From Mycolicibacterium aubagnense (GTDB lineage: Bacteria; Actinomycetota; Actinomycetes; Mycobacteriales; Mycobacteriaceae): a DNA stretch of 64,000 nt. A model generated the notes under the pieces. That model worked only from the letters and a program-made list of their open reading frames with translations, did not search any database and had not been told where the DNA came from. Positions 33,519 to 43,090 of this stretch are shown piece by piece (the stretch's first letter is position 1; the number at the start of each line of letters is the position of its first letter). The stretch is from positions 1,612,001 through 1,676,000 of the forward strand of contig NZ_AP022577.1 in the NCBI RefSeq assembly GCF_010730955.1, written 5' to 3'. The position numbers and the translations under genes were made by a program.

Positions 33519-34889
33519 ATGGCTGACCTGCCTTTCGGCTTCTCCAGCGGCGATGACTCCGACCGCGACAAGTCCGAGAAGAACCCTGGGCAGGGTTCTT
33601 CCGGTGGCTCCTCGGACCCGTTCGGGTTCGGCGGTGCGTTCGGCGGCCCCGGCGGCGCCGGCATGCCCGACCTGGGCCAGATCTTCACCCAGCTCGGCGC
33701 GATGTTCAGCGGCGCCGGCGCGTCGATGACGGGCCCGCAGTCGGGTCCGGTCAACTACGACCTGGCCCGCAAATTGGCGTCCAACTCGATCGGGTTCGTG
33801 AAGCCCGTGCCCGAGCAGACCGCGACGGCCATCTCCGACGCCGTGCATCTGGCGGAAACGTGGCTCGACGGCGTCACTCCCCTGCCGGCCGGTACCACCC
33901 GGGCGGTGGCCTGGACCCCGAGCGACTGGCTCGACAACACGCTGAACACCTGGAAGCGACTGTGCGACCCGGTCGCCGAGCAGCTGTCGAACGTGTGGGT
34001 GTCGGCGCTGCCCGAAGAGGCCAAGGCCATGGCCGGCCCGCTGATGGCGATGATGTCGCAGATGGGTGGCATGGCGTTCGGTTCGCAGCTGGGCCAGGCC
34101 CTGGGCACGCTGTCCAAGGAGGTACTCACCTCCACCGACATCGGCCTGCCCCTGGGACCTTCGGGCGTGGCCGCGCTCATGCCCGAGGCCGTCGAGGCGT
34201 TCGGCGAAGGCCTGGAGCAACCGCGCAGCGAGGTGCTGACGTTCCTGGCGGCCCGGGAAGCGGCACACCACCGCCTGTTCAGCCACGTGCCGTGGCTGGC
34301 TTCCCAGCTGCTGAGCGCTGTCGAGGCCTTCGCCAAGGGCATGAAGATCGACATGAGCGGGTTCGAGGAGATGGCTTCCGGCCTGGACCCGGCGTCGCTG
34401 ATGGGCGACCCCGGTGCCATGGAGAAGCTGCTGAGCCAGGGCATGTTCGAGCCGAAGGCCACTCCCGAACAGGCCGCCGCGCTCGAACGCCTGGAGACGC
34501 TGCTGGCACTCATCGAGGGCTGGGTGCAGACCGTCGTCACCGCGGCGCTCGGTGACCGGCTGCCGGGCACGTCGGCACTCAGCGAGACGCTGCGTCGTCG
34601 CCGCGCCACCGGCGGACCGGCAGAGCAGACCTTCGCGACCCTCGTGGGTCTGGAGCTGCGGCCGCGCAAGATGCGCGAGGCCGCGACGCTGTGGGAGAAG
34701 CTGACCCAGGCCGTCGGCCCCGACAAGCGCGACGCCGTCTGGCAGCACCCCGACCTGTTGCCCGGCGCGGCCGACCTGGACGAGCCCGCGGCCTTCATCG
34801 ACCGTGCGCTCGGCGGCGACACCACGGACCTGGATCAGGCGCTGGCCGATCTGGAGAAGGACCTCAAGCGGGACACCGAAGAGGAGTAG
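33519..34889 (+). CDS. DUF2342 zinc-dependent metalloprotease-like protein (Rv3195 orthologue)
   Basis: This 456-residue protein has a Gly-rich start (ADLPFGFSSGDDSDRD) and a C-terminal helical domain containing LAAREAAHHRLFSHVPWL, an E..HH pattern assigned to a zinc-dependent metalloprotease family in actinobacteria (DUF2342). ATG 33519 is the first start in a well-coded frame. It is followed after 66 bases by the cyclodehydratase-like gene. No substrate is known. Confidence 0.88.
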   Translation: MADLPFGFSSGDDSDRDKSEKNPGQGSSGGSSDPFGFGGAFGGPGGAGMPDLGQIFTQLGAMFSGAGASMTGPQSGPVNYDLARKLASNSIGFVKPVPEQTATAISDAVHLAETWLDGVTPLPAGTTRAVAWTPSDWLDNTLNTWKRLCDPVAEQLSNVWVSALPEEAKAMAGPLMAMMSQMGGMAFGSQLGQALGTLSKEVLTSTDIGLPLGPSGVAALMPEAVEAFGEGLEQPRSEVLTFLAAREAAHHRLFSHVPWLASQLLSAVEAFAKGMKIDMSGFEEMASGLDPASLMGDPGAMEKLLSQGMFEPKATPEQAAALERLETLLALIEGWVQTVVTAALGDRLPGTSALSETLRRRRATGGPAEQTFATLVGLELRPRKMREAATLWEKLTQAVGPDKRDAVWQHPDLLPGAADLDEPAAFIDRALGGDTTDLDQALADLEKDLKRDTEEE

Positions 34890-34955
34890 CAGACGCCGGC
34901 TCTGCCTGTGGATAACTGATTCGCCGAATCGGCGCCCCATTGGCACAGTGGGGCC

Positions 34956-35813
34956 ATGCTCCCGGCCCGTCAGACCTTGAACCCGGCCATGCCGGTGTTG
35001 CAGCGGCCCGACGGGACCGTGCAGCTCGGCTGGGACCCGCGGCGCGCCATCGGCATTCGGCCGCCGGCCGGGTTGTCGGCCGGCGACCTGGCGGATCTGC
35101 TGCGCGGCATGCAGAGCGGAGTCGACGCCGAGAGCAGTCAGACGCTGGCGCTGGCGGCCGGGCTGACCGACGTCGGCGGCTGGACCGGGCTGGTGCGCGC
35201 ACTGACGACCGCGGGCCTGTTGCAGGAGGCGCCCGAAGCCGGCCGTAGACCGGTGTCGGTGCGTATTCACGGCAGCGGGCCCCTGTCGGACCTGTTGGCC
35301 GGCGCCTTGAACTGTTCCGGGACCCGGGTGCGCACCAGCCGTTTCGGCCACGTGGCCGTCACGCGCGACGCCGCCGATCTGGTCGTGCTGTCCGACTTCC
35401 TGGTGGCCGATCGGCGCCTGGTGCGCGACCTGCACCGCGCCGGGGTGCCGCATCTGCCGGTGCGGATCAGAGACGGCACAGGGTTGATCGGCCCGCTCGT
35501 CCTGCCGGGCGCGACCAGTTGTCTGAACTGTGCCGATCTACACCGCAGCGACCGTGACGCGTCGTGGCCGGTACTCGCCGCCCAACTCGAGGGCACCGTC
35601 GGCAGCGCCGACCGGGCCACCGTGCTCGCCACCGCGGCAGTGGCACTCAACCAGGTGGACCAAGTCATCGATGCGATCCGCGACCGTCGATGCCGTGCCA
35701 AACCACCACCGACGCTGGACGCCACCCTGGAATTCGACATCGGTTCGCGGACGACCGTGGTGCGCCGATGGTCCCGTCATCCGCTGTGCGACTGGTGCGA
35801 TCAGACCGCCTGA
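34956..35813 (+). CDS. Cyclodehydratase / TOMM leader-binding-like protein (Rv3196 orthologue)
   Basis: This 285-residue protein is related to the E1-like half of YcaO-associated cyclodehydratases: WDPRRAIGIRPP near the start, a Rossmann-like middle (DLVVLSDFLVADRRLV), SCLNCADLHRSDRDASW with one CxxC, and a final CxxC (PLCDWCDQTA). The two Cys pairs could bind zinc. No YcaO gene or precursor peptide is visible nearby, so the actual function remains open. Confidence 0.8.
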   Translation: MLPARQTLNPAMPVLQRPDGTVQLGWDPRRAIGIRPPAGLSAGDLADLLRGMQSGVDAESSQTLALAAGLTDVGGWTGLVRALTTAGLLQEAPEAGRRPVSVRIHGSGPLSDLLAGALNCSGTRVRTSRFGHVAVTRDAADLVVLSDFLVADRRLVRDLHRAGVPHLPVRIRDGTGLIGPLVLPGATSCLNCADLHRSDRDASWPVLAAQLEGTVGSADRATVLATAAVALNQVDQVIDAIRDRRCRAKPPPTLDATLEFDIGSRTTVVRRWSRHPLCDWCDQTA

Positions 35814-35855
35814 CAACGCGTGTTGCCATGGTGCTGACGTGGACTCAGCAATGTC

Positions 35856-37181
35856 ATGGATGATGTTGACGTGGCGGATATCAAACGGGGCAGTGTGGCA
35901 CGCAACGCGAAGCTCGCCGGTCTGGCCGGCGGCATGGCGGGACGGGCCGCGCTCGGCTTGGGCAAGCGACTGGCGGGCAAATCCAAGGACGAGGTCACCG
36001 CCGAACTGATGGACAAGGCGGCACAGCAGCTCTTCACCGTGCTCGGTGAGCTCAAGGGCGGCGCGATGAAGGTCGGCCAGGCGCTGTCGGTGATGGAGGC
36101 CGCCATTCCCGAGCAGTACGGCAAGCCGTATCGGGAGGCCCTCACCAAACTGCAGCGGGAAGCCCCGCCGTTGCCGGCGGCCAAGGTGCACCGCGTGCTC
36201 GACGCGCAGCTGGGCACCAAGTGGCGTGACCGGTTCCAGTCGTTCGACGACACCCCGGTGGCCTCGGCCAGCATCGGCCAGGTGCACAAGGCCGTCTGGT
36301 CCGACGGCCGCGAGGTCGCCGTCAAAATCCAGTACCCCGGCGCCGACGAGGCACTGCGCGCCGACCTCAAGACCATCCAGCGTCTGGTCGGCGTCTTCAA
36401 GCAATTGGCGCCCGGCGCCGATGTTCAGGGCGTCGTCGACGAGTTGATCGACCGCACCGAGATGGAGCTGGACTACCGGCTCGAGGCCGACAACCAGCGG
36501 GCGTTCGCCAAGGCCTACCACGGCCACCCGCATTTCAAGGTCCCGGCGATCGTGGCCAGCGCCCCGAAGGTCGTCATCGCCGAGTGGATGGACGGCATCC
36601 CGATGTCGGTGATCATCCGGGAGGGCACCGCCCCGCAGCGCGACCTGATGGGGACCCGGCTGTCGGAGCTGACGTTCGACGCGCCCGCGCGCCTGGAGAT
36701 CATGCACGGCGACACCCACCCCGGGAACTTCATGCTGCTGTCCGACGGCCGGATGGGCGTCATCGACTTCGGCGCGGTGGCGCCGCTGCCCGGTGGATTG
36801 CCGACCGCGATCGGCGAGATGATCAGCCTGGCGCGGGACAAGAACTACGACAAGCTACTGCCGGTCATGGAAGACGCCGGGTTCATCCAGAAGGGCGAGC
36901 AGGTGCCGATCGACGAAGTCGACGACATGCTGCGCCAGTACGTCGAGCCGATTCAGACCGATGTCTTCCACTACACCCGCCGCTGGATCATGAAGATGGC
37001 CGCGGGACAGCTGGACAACGGCGTCGCCCAGATCAAGATGGCCCGGCAGCTGGACCTGCCGCCGAACCTGGTGATCCCGCTGCGCGTGATCGCGTCAACC
37101 GTCGCGATCTGCTGTCAGCTGGACGCCCACGTGCCCGTGAAGGCCATTGCCACGGAACTGGTTCCGGGTTTCGCACCGTAG
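35856..37181 (+). CDS. ABC1/AarF (UbiB-like) atypical kinase (Rv3197 orthologue)
   Basis: This 441-residue protein has the ABC1 family order: the KxGQ motif (LKGGAMKVGQALSVM), an Ala-rich nucleotide loop (PVASASIGQVHKA), Lys in VAVKIQYPG, MELDYRLEADNQ, the HGDTHPGNFM catalytic loop and metal-binding VIDFGAVAPL. Such kinases are linked to quinone or lipid metabolism. In mycobacteria the gene adjoins whiB7 convergently, and Rv3197 has been connected with macrolide tolerance; that link is from general knowledge. Confidence 0.92.
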   Translation: MDDVDVADIKRGSVARNAKLAGLAGGMAGRAALGLGKRLAGKSKDEVTAELMDKAAQQLFTVLGELKGGAMKVGQALSVMEAAIPEQYGKPYREALTKLQREAPPLPAAKVHRVLDAQLGTKWRDRFQSFDDTPVASASIGQVHKAVWSDGREVAVKIQYPGADEALRADLKTIQRLVGVFKQLAPGADVQGVVDELIDRTEMELDYRLEADNQRAFAKAYHGHPHFKVPAIVASAPKVVIAEWMDGIPMSVIIREGTAPQRDLMGTRLSELTFDAPARLEIMHGDTHPGNFMLLSDGRMGVIDFGAVAPLPGGLPTAIGEMISLARDKNYDKLLPVMEDAGFIQKGEQVPIDEVDDMLRQYVEPIQTDVFHYTRRWIMKMAAGQLDNGVAQIKMARQLDLPPNLVIPLRVIASTVAICCQLDAHVPVKAIATELVPGFAP

Positions 37182-37193
37182 CTCGCGCTGAAA

Positions 37194-37243
37194 GTGGGCG
37201 ATATGACCGGTGTTTCGCCGGTTCTCGGTCATATCACCCACTG
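37194..37243. terminator. Long hairpin between convergent ABC1 and whiB7 genes
   Basis: The arms AGTGGGCGATATGACCG and CGGTCATATCACCCACT pair over 17 bases with one G:T. There is no T run, but the position between two convergent stops suggests a bidirectional terminator. Confidence 0.6.
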
Positions 37244-37262
37244 TCGGCGATGGCTGGCGCTA

Positions 37263-37526
37263 CTAGGCCGCGACGACGTCCTTGCGCGGACGACCGCGCG
37301 GACGCTTGCGTGCGATGACGGCACCCCGCTCGAGGATCTCCCCACCCCAAACGCCCCACGGCTCTTCACGTTCCAGCGCCTCGTTGAGGCACTGGAGCCG
37401 GATCGGGCAGTCGGCGCACAGCGCCTTGGCCTGTTCCAACTCCGTGGGGCTGTCCGCGAACCACATATCGGGGTCGCCGACATGACATGGCACCGCCAGC
37501 CTTTGTCGGCAAGTCTGGCTAGTCAT
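37263..37526 (-). CDS. whiB7: WhiB7 redox-sensing antibiotic-resistance regulator
   Basis: Start is ATG 37526 (MTSQTCRQRL), giving 87 residues; the longer frame upstream is leader sequence. It has four cluster Cys (PCHVGDPDMWF, then ALCADCPIRLQC), the WhiB turn EPWGVWGGE and the AT-hook RKRPRGRPRK that defines WhiB7. With SigA it activates resistance genes, including itself, when ribosome-targeting drugs stall translation. Its leader and promoter are described separately. It lies between the ABC1 and uvrD2 genes as in M. tuberculosis. Confidence 0.95.
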   Translation of the reverse strand: MTSQTCRQRLAVPCHVGDPDMWFADSPTELEQAKALCADCPIRLQCLNEALEREEPWGVWGGEILERGAVIARKRPRGRPRKDVVAA

Positions 37527-37612
37527 GTCCTCATCACCTACTTCCTGGTCATCTTGCGTGGTGTCTGATGGACCAGTGACCAGGTGGTTTTGAGGTTGTG
37601 CCCCAATAACTT

Positions 37613-37647
37613 TGGCCACGGATCCGGTGGTTTCGGGTCCGTGGCCA
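37613..37647 (-). promoter_or_regulatory. Hairpin in the whiB7 leader, candidate attenuator
   Basis: TGGCCACGGACCC and GGATCCGTGGCCA can pair around GAAACCACC. It lies 21 bases after the upstream ORF stop and 87 bases before the whiB7 start. The position fits the transcription-attenuation model known for whiB7 leaders. No T tract follows. Confidence 0.6.
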
Positions 37648-37668
37648 GGTGGCTTGCGTGGGCTCTAC

Positions 37669-37938
37669 CTAGGTAGTGCCCCGCTTCACGGGCGCGAAGG
37701 TCTTGGCGGTGCGCTTGTGCTGCGGAACGTCGGCGACATGTCCAGACGTCGCGAGACGTGCCGCCGACATAGCGGCGGCGACAGCAGCGGCGGGAACAGC
37801 CGAAGCAGCGGAAATGTCAACGTTGTGATGCCAACCGGCGCCGACGCGCGATACCGCCTCAAAGGCGGCAGCGAGCAGCGGCGCACGGGAGCCGGCGACA
37901 GCGAGGACAGCGCCTCGGGACGCGTCAAAATTGATCAT
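37669..37938 (-). CDS. Upstream ORF in the whiB7 leader
   Basis: The ATG at 37938 follows GAGGAGGTGG, one of the strongest ribosome binding sites in the window. The 89-residue product (MINFDASRGAVLAVAG...) is Ala/Val-rich with no domain. whiB7 leaders in mycobacteria carry a translated upstream ORF whose stalling controls attenuation; this ORF lies in the right place, ending just before the hairpin. Other reports describe shorter uORFs, so the true coding extent may differ. Confidence 0.5.
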   Translation of the reverse strand: MINFDASRGAVLAVAGSRAPLLAAAFEAVSRVGAGWHHNVDISAASAVPAAAVAAAMSAARLATSGHVADVPQHKRTAKTFAPVKRGTT

Positions 37939-38010
37939 TCGGGGCCACCTCCTCAGCGGTCGATTGCGGATTCACACTTCATGAACTCGCGGGATTTCGT
38001 TGCGGCTTCG

Positions 38011-38050
38011 AGGCTAGACGGTACCACCAAAATCAGGCAAACGATTTTTT
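38011..38050 (-). promoter_or_regulatory. Likely whiB7 promoter with AT-rich WhiB7 site
   Basis: On the minus strand AAAAAATCGT is followed by TTGCCT (-35, 38040-38035), an 18-base spacer and TAGCCT (-10, 38016-38011). An A/T stretch directly upstream of the -35 element is the known recognition feature of WhiB7-SigA promoters, so autoregulation is likely. Transcription would begin near 38004, leaving a leader of about 480 bases. Confidence 0.6.
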
Positions 38051-38101
38051 GACCAGCGGTTTTGGCACAATTTGCGCGATGTTTGGCGCAATTTGAGCGC
38101 G

Positions 38102-40213
38102 CTATTTGGACCCGTTCACCAGCGCCAGGACATCGGGACCGTACTGCTCCAGCTTGCGCGCGCCGATGCCGGGAATGGCCACGAGCGCGGCATTGTCGGC
38201 CGGCAGGGCCTCGGCGATCGCGATCAAGGTGTTGTCGGTGAACACCACATAAGCCGGCACCTTCATCTCCTGCGAGGTACGCAGGCGCCACTCCTTGAGC
38301 CGGCCGAGCAGCTCCTCGTCCAGGTTCGACGGGCAGGATTCACAGCGCCGCAACAGAATGGCCGTCGACGTCGTCAACGCCGAATTGCAGACCCGGCAAC
38401 GCGGCGCGGGACCCCGTTTACGTTGCGGCTGTTGGGGTTCCCGCCGGCTCTGCGGTGTCAGCCCGTTCAGGAACCGCGAGGGCTTGCGGCTCTGCCGTCC
38501 GCCCGCAGCCCGGGCCAGCGCCCACGAGATGGTCAAATGCACTCGCGCCCTGGTGATTCCGACGTAGAAGAGGCGCCGCTCCTCCTCGACGGGCTCGCTG
38601 TCCGCGCCATGCGACAACGCATGCGAAATGGGCAGGGTGCCGTCGACCAACCCGACCAGGAACACCGCGTCCCACTCGAGTCCCTTGGCCGCGTGCAGCG
38701 ACGCCAGCGTCACGCCCTGCACCACCGGTGGGTGCCGGGAATCGGCGCGCTGGCGCAGCTCGACGAGCAGCCCCTGCAGGTCCAGGTTGGCGCGAACCGC
38801 GACTTCCTGCTCGACCAATTCGACCAAGGCCAACAACGCATCCCAGCGTTCCCGGGCCTTGGTACCCGACGGCGGCTCCGCCGTCAGGCCCAGTGGTTCC
38901 AGCAGATCGCGCACCAGCTGCGGCAACTCGACACCGGCGACCTCGCCCTGATGCCCCGCGGCGCGCTGCAGCGCAAACAGCGCCTGCCGAATCTCCTGCC
39001 GGCTGAAGAAGCCCTCACCACCGCGCACCTGGAACGCCACGCCCGCCGCGGTGAGCGCTTCCTCGTACACCTCGGACTGCGCGTTGATGCGGTACAGCAC
39101 CGCGATTTCCGAAGGGGCGGTACCCGATTGGATGAGCTTCTTGATCGCCGCGGCGACGGCGTTGGCCTCGGCGACCTCGTCGGGGTGCTCCCGGAACACC
39201 GGCTTCGGCCCGGGATCGCGCTGACCGACGAGCTGCAGCCGACTGGCCGCCATCCGGCCGGAGGCCGCCGAGATCACCTGATTCGCCAGCGAGACCACCT
39301 GCGGCGTGCTGCGGTAGTCGCGCTCCAGCCGGATCACCGCGGCATCCGGGAACCGTCGGGAGAAGTCGAGGAGGTACTGCGGGGTGGCGCCGGTGAACGA
39401 GTAGATGGTCTGGTTGGCGTCACCAACCACCGTCAGGTCGTCGCGCTCCCCCACCCAGGCGTTGAGCACCCGCTGCTGCAGCGGGGTCACGTCCTGGTAC
39501 TCGTCTACGACGAAGCAGCGGTAGCGGTCGCGGAACTCACCGGCGACGGCGGTGTCATTCTCGATGGCGGCGGCGGTGTGCAGCAACAGATCGTCGAAAT
39601 CCAGCAACGCCGAGCCGTCGCGGCGGGCCTTGAGGCCCTCGTACCCGGCGTACACCGCGGCGACCTTGGCGGCGTCGAACGGGATGTCGCGCTCGATCCT
39701 GGCGACCTGCTCCGGGTACTGCTCGGGGCTGATCAGCGACGACTTGGCCCATTCGATCTCACCGGCCAGGTCGCGCACGTCGTCGGTACTGGCCTGGATG
39801 CCCGCCCGGTTCGCCGCCTGCGCAACCACCGCGAACTTGCTGTCGAGCAGCTCCCAGCCGGTGTCGCCGACCACGCGCGGCCAGAAGTACCGCAGTTGCC
39901 GCATCGCCGCGGCGTGGAACGTCATGGCCTGCACGGCCCCGGTGCCGGCGGCACCGTCGATCTCCTGCTCCAGGCTGCGGAGGCGGCCGCGCATCTCCCC
40001 CGCCGCGCGCTGGGTGAACGTCACGGCCAGCACCTGACTCGGCGCGACGTGGCCGGCGGCCACCAGGTATGCGATGCGGCGGGTGATGGTCCGCGTCTTA
40101 CCGGTACCCGCGCCGGCGAGCACACAGACCGGCCCGCGGGGCGCGACGACCGCCTCGCGCTGTTCGTCGTCGAGGTCCTCGAGGAGCGTGGACGGCGGGG
40201 CCTCGGCTGGCAT
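38102..40213 (-). CDS. uvrD2: ATP-dependent DNA helicase UvrD2
   Basis: Start is chosen at ATG 40213 ([11 protein letters not shown]), matching the usual ~700-residue length; ATGs at 40222 and 40225 are alternatives. SF1 helicase motifs: Walker [12 protein letters not shown], motif [13 protein letters not shown], motif [15 protein letters not shown], motif [18 protein letters not shown] tetracysteine element (CRVCNS, then CESCPSNL) is followed by a C-terminal HRDC-like domain ([16 protein letters not shown]), the UvrD2 hallmark. It acts in DNA repair; UvrD2 is essential in M. tuberculosis. It is divergent from the mycoredoxin gene. Confidence 0.95.
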   Translation of the reverse strand: MPAEAPPSTLLEDLDDEQREAVVAPRGPVCVLAGAGTGKTRTITRRIAYLVAAGHVAPSQVLAVTFTQRAAGEMRGRLRSLEQEIDGAAGTGAVQAMTFHAAAMRQLRYFWPRVVGDTGWELLDSKFAVVAQAANRAGIQASTDDVRDLAGEIEWAKSSLISPEQYPEQVARIERDIPFDAAKVAAVYAGYEGLKARRDGSALLDFDDLLLHTAAAIENDTAVAGEFRDRYRCFVVDEYQDVTPLQQRVLNAWVGERDDLTVVGDANQTIYSFTGATPQYLLDFSRRFPDAAVIRLERDYRSTPQVVSLANQVISAASGRMAASRLQLVGQRDPGPKPVFREHPDEVAEANAVAAAIKKLIQSGTAPSEIAVLYRINAQSEVYEEALTAAGVAFQVRGGEGFFSRQEIRQALFALQRAAGHQGEVAGVELPQLVRDLLEPLGLTAEPPSGTKARERWDALLALVELVEQEVAVRANLDLQGLLVELRQRADSRHPPVVQGVTLASLHAAKGLEWDAVFLVGLVDGTLPISHALSHGADSEPVEEERRLFYVGITRARVHLTISWALARAAGGRQSRKPSRFLNGLTPQSRREPQQPQRKRGPAPRCRVCNSALTTSTAILLRRCESCPSNLDEELLGRLKEWRLRTSQEMKVPAYVVFTDNTLIAIAEALPADNAALVAIPGIGARKLEQYGPDVLALVNGSK

Positions 40214-40322
40214 GGTCCCCATCATGGCAGCTGGGGCTGACACGCTCAGCACGGCCGACCCTGTGACGCAGTCGGCACCGCTCGGCGGCATGACGCGGCG
40301 ATCGGATACGTTGAGTCGCGTT

Positions 40323-40559
40323 ATGAGTGCACTGATCATGTACAGCACGACCTGGTGCGGCTACTGCAAGCGGCTCAAGACCGCGCTGAAGGCCGAAGGC
40401 ATCTCCTACACCGAGATCGACATCGAGCAGGATCCGGCCGCCGCCGAATTCGTCGGTTCGGTCAACAACGGCAACCACGTCGTCCCGACGGTCAAATTCG
40501 CCGACGGCTCGACGCTGACCAACCCCAGCATCAAGGACGTCAAAGCCAAGCTGAACTAG
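40323..40559 (+). CDS. mrx1: Mycoredoxin (glutaredoxin-like, Mrx1)
   Basis: This 78-residue thioredoxin-fold protein starts at ATG 40323 with the active-site CxxC in [13 protein letters not shown], a cis-Pro loop [12 protein letters not shown] and the ending [13 protein letters not shown]. Mycoredoxin-1 reduces mycothiol mixed disulfides in actinobacteria. The gene is divergent from uvrD2 and convergent with nudC, as in M. tuberculosis (Rv3198A). Confidence 0.93.
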   Translation: MSALIMYSTTWCGYCKRLKTALKAEGISYTEIDIEQDPAAAEFVGSVNNGNHVVPTVKFADGSTLTNPSIKDVKAKLN

Positions 40560-40560
40560 C

Positions 40561-40609
40561 GATTTGTGCACGATTTTCCGCGCCAGCCGCGGATCTTCGT
40601 GCACAAATC
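40561..40609. terminator. Hairpin between convergent mrx1 and nudC
   Basis: GATTTGTGCACGA and TCGTGCACAAATC form a perfect 13-bp outer stem, with a further CCGCG/CGCGG inner pairing. It lies exactly between the two stops, so it is probably a bidirectional terminator. Confidence 0.65.
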
Positions 40610-41534
40610 ACAGGGCCGCCCAGGACTCGATGATCTCCCGGGCGATCGAGATCGAGCCGGGCAGCAGCAGCCGGGAGTCCGACGCGCTGTTCCAGTCGCC
40701 GTGCTCGAGTGCCTCGCGCACCTCGGCCCGGGTGAACCAGTCGGCCTCGGCGATCTCGCCGTCGTTGAACGAGAAGGGCTGCTCCGGGTCGCCGATGGCG
40801 TGGAAGCCGACCATCAGCGAGCGCGGGAACGGCCAGGGCTGACTACCCAGGTACTTGACGTCGGTGACGGTCAGGCCGATCTCCTCGGAGATCTCGCGGA
40901 CCACACACGACTCGAATGACTCGCCGGCCTCTACGAACCCGGCCAGCAGCGAGAACAGCCGCTCGGGCCAGTTGGTCTGGCGGGCCAGCACGGCGCGGTC
41001 GTGCCCATCGTGCACCAGGCAGATGATCGCCGGGTCGATGCGCGGGAATTCCTCGTGGCCGCCGATGCTGTTGGCCCGCGCCCAGCCACCCTTGATCGAC
41101 TTGGTGGGTGCGCCGTCGATGGCGCTGAAGCGGGCGCTGTCATGCCAATTCAGCAGCGCTGTCGCGGTCGAGACGAGCTGGGCGCTGATGTCGTCGAAGA
41201 TGGGCCCGGCCCGGCGCAGGTCGAGTACCTCGACGGGATTGTCCGACGGGTCCACTGGGTCTTCTAATGCGGCGCGGACACCCCACACGTGACGGCCGTC
41301 GGGCATCCGGCCGAGGAACACGGCGTGCTCGTCGGGTTTGTCCCCGAGTTCCGCCGCGCGCCCGAGCACCACCCGGCCACCGGAGATCAGCACCTGATTG
41401 CGCCGGTCGACGCGCAGCAGGAGGGCGTCCTGCCATCCCGCGATCGCGGCATCGACGTCGGTCCGCAGCATGTCGGCCCGGTCGGCGCCGACGCGGGACA
41501 GCAGCGGGACATTGCGGAGGGTGAAATCGCTCAT
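40608..41534 (-). CDS. nudC: NADH pyrophosphatase NudC
   Basis: This 308-residue protein has the Nudix box GFVEAGESFESCVVREISEE-IGL and the downstream NudC motif LGSQPWPFPRSLM (SQPWPFPxS). The N-terminal half is the regulatory domain; the zinc Cys of E. coli NudC are not present, as usual in mycobacteria. It hydrolyses NADH and deNADding substrates and has been linked to isoniazid/ethionamide adduct breakdown. It stops three bases into the hairpin region shared with mrx1. Confidence 0.93.
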   Translation of the reverse strand: MSDFTLRNVPLLSRVGADRADMLRTDVDAAIAGWQDALLLRVDRRNQVLISGGRVVLGRAAELGDKPDEHAVFLGRMPDGRHVWGVRAALEDPVDPSDNPVEVLDLRRAGPIFDDISAQLVSTATALLNWHDSARFSAIDGAPTKSIKGGWARANSIGGHEEFPRIDPAIICLVHDGHDRAVLARQTNWPERLFSLLAGFVEAGESFESCVVREISEEIGLTVTDVKYLGSQPWPFPRSLMVGFHAIGDPEQPFSFNDGEIAEADWFTRAEVREALEHGDWNSASDSRLLLPGSISIAREIIESWAAL

Positions 41535-41542
41535 CGCTGTGG

Positions 41543-42622
41543 TTACCGTTCGACTTCGGCGTTGCGGATGTAGAGCAGGCGGTCGCCGGCGGCGAGAGCG
41601 TCCACCTCGGGGGCATCGACGCGGAGCAGCCGTCCGTCCCGCACCACGCCCAGCACGATATCCGACAGGTGTCGGGGCGAGCCGCCGAGTTCCTTGACTT
41701 CGACCTCGCGTTCGGAGATCGCGAAGCCGGCGTCCGGGGTGAGCAGGTCCTCCACCATCTCCACGACGCTCGGGGTCTGGGTCGCGATACCCAGCAGCCG
41801 CCCGGCGGTCTCCGAGGACACGACCGTCGAGTCGGCACCGGACTGCCGTAGCAGATGCTGGTTTTCCGCCTCGCGGGCAGAGGCGACGATCTTGGCCTTG
41901 GGTGCCACCTCGCGGGCGGTCAGCGTGACCAGCACAGCGGTGGCGTCCTTGTCGGTCGCGACCACGATGGACTTCGCGTGCTGGGCCCCGGCCAGGCGCA
42001 GCACCTCGGACTTGGTGGCGTCACCGACCACGGTGACCAGTCCGGCGGCGCGGGCCCGGTCAAGTGCGGCCGGATTCTCGTCGACGACGACGATGTCTCC
42101 GGGTGCGACCTCGTCACCGACCATGGCCTGAACCGCGGTGCGGCCCTTGGTTCCATATCCGACGACGATGGTGTGGTTGCGCACGGTGCTCCTCCATCGC
42201 TGAATCTTCAGGGCTTGGCGAGACTGCGTGGTCAGCGTCTCGACGGTCGTACCGATGAGCACGATCAGGAACGCGATCCGCATCGGGGTGATCACCAGGA
42301 CGTTCACCAGTCGCGCCCCCGGGGTGAACGGCGTGATGTCGCCGTAGCCGGTCGTCGACAGCGACACCGTCGCGTAGTAGATGCAGTCCAGGAGCGACAT
42401 TTCGTTGTCCTGGACGTCGCGGTAGCCGTCGCGATCGAGATACACGACGAGCACCGCCGCGGCGAGCACCAGCAGGGCATAGATGACGCGGCGCGCGATC
42501 CGGCGGGCCGGGCTGACGAACTTCTCCGGGATGCGCAGTACGTCAACCAGATCCGCGTTCTGCCGACTGGTGAGGTTCTGCTCCATCGCGGCCATGCGCC
42601 GCGACAACCTAACGCGAGCCAC
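41543..42622 (-). CDS. Two-transmembrane potassium channel with RCK/TrkA domains (Rv3200c orthologue)
   Basis: Two transmembrane helices flank a pore loop with the selectivity filter STTGYGDITPF. A TrkA-N (RCK) Rossmann domain follows (HTIVVGYGTKGRTAVQAM, VVDENPAALDRA) and a TrkA-C domain occupies the end. The likely start is ATG 42592 (MAAMEQNLTSRQ) or the upstream one used here. It sits eight bases before nudC, suggesting co-transcription. Confidence 0.9.
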   Translation of the reverse strand: MARVRLSRRMAAMEQNLTSRQNADLVDVLRIPEKFVSPARRIARRVIYALLVLAAAVLVVYLDRDGYRDVQDNEMSLLDCIYYATVSLSTTGYGDITPFTPGARLVNVLVITPMRIAFLIVLIGTTVETLTTQSRQALKIQRWRSTVRNHTIVVGYGTKGRTAVQAMVGDEVAPGDIVVVDENPAALDRARAAGLVTVVGDATKSEVLRLAGAQHAKSIVVATDKDATAVLVTLTAREVAPKAKIVASAREAENQHLLRQSGADSTVVSSETAGRLLGIATQTPSVVEMVEDLLTPDAGFAISEREVEVKELGGSPRHLSDIVLGVVRDGRLLRVDAPEVDALAAGDRLLYIRNAEVER

Positions 42623-42682
42623 GAAGAGCCAATATCTGGCAGAGGCTCACCACGGGACGGCTCAGCACAGCACTATGTAACC

Positions 42683-43090
42683 ATGACCGCCCCCAGTAGA
42701 ACTGCCAACACCGCTCCCAGCCAGGCCCCCGCATACCGAATGGGCGCGCTGCTCGTCGGGATGGGCGCACTGCATTTCGTCGCGCCCAAGCCGTTCGACG
42801 GCATCGTCCCCGAAGAACTGCCCGGCACCGCGCGGTTCTACACCTACGCGTCGGGTGTCGCCGAAGTCGCGACCGGCGCCGCACTGCTCGTGCCGCGCAC
42901 CAGAAGGCTGGGCGCGCTGGCCGCCGTCGCGCTGTTCGTCAGCGTCTTCCCGGCGAACGTCAACATGGTCCGGCTCTGGTGGCCCAAGGGCTGGGCGGCG
43001 CGCATCGCCGCGCTGGCCCGGCTGCCGCTGCAGGTGCCGATGGTGACCCAAGCGCTCAAGGTCTACCGCAATTCACCCGACGCGCATTAG
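42683..43090 (+). CDS. DoxX-like small membrane protein
   Basis: This 135-residue protein with ATG 42683 has four hydrophobic helices (MGALLVGMGALHFVAP; VAEVATGAALLVP; LAAVALFVSVFPANVNMV and a final helix). The GALHFVAPKPFD..VP and FPANVNM blocks are typical of the DoxX-like family in actinobacteria. The frame upstream of 42683 is antisense to the channel gene and not coding. It is convergent with adnB; stops overlap by 18 bases. Confidence 0.8.
   Translation: MTAPSRTANTAPSQAPAYRMGALLVGMGALHFVAPKPFDGIVPEELPGTARFYTYASGVAEVATGAALLVPRTRRLGALAAVALFVSVFPANVNMVRLWWPKGWAARIAALARLPLQVPMVTQALKVYRNSPDAH

Noticed and set aside
33426..35453. 675-codon minus-strand open frame across the DUF2342 and cyclodehydratase genes
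   Set aside because: It spans two real plus-strand genes and has Arg/Gln/His-rich shadow composition.
38072..40240. 722-codon plus-strand frame opposite uvrD2
   Set aside because: The minus strand has all UvrD helicase motifs; the plus frame has none.
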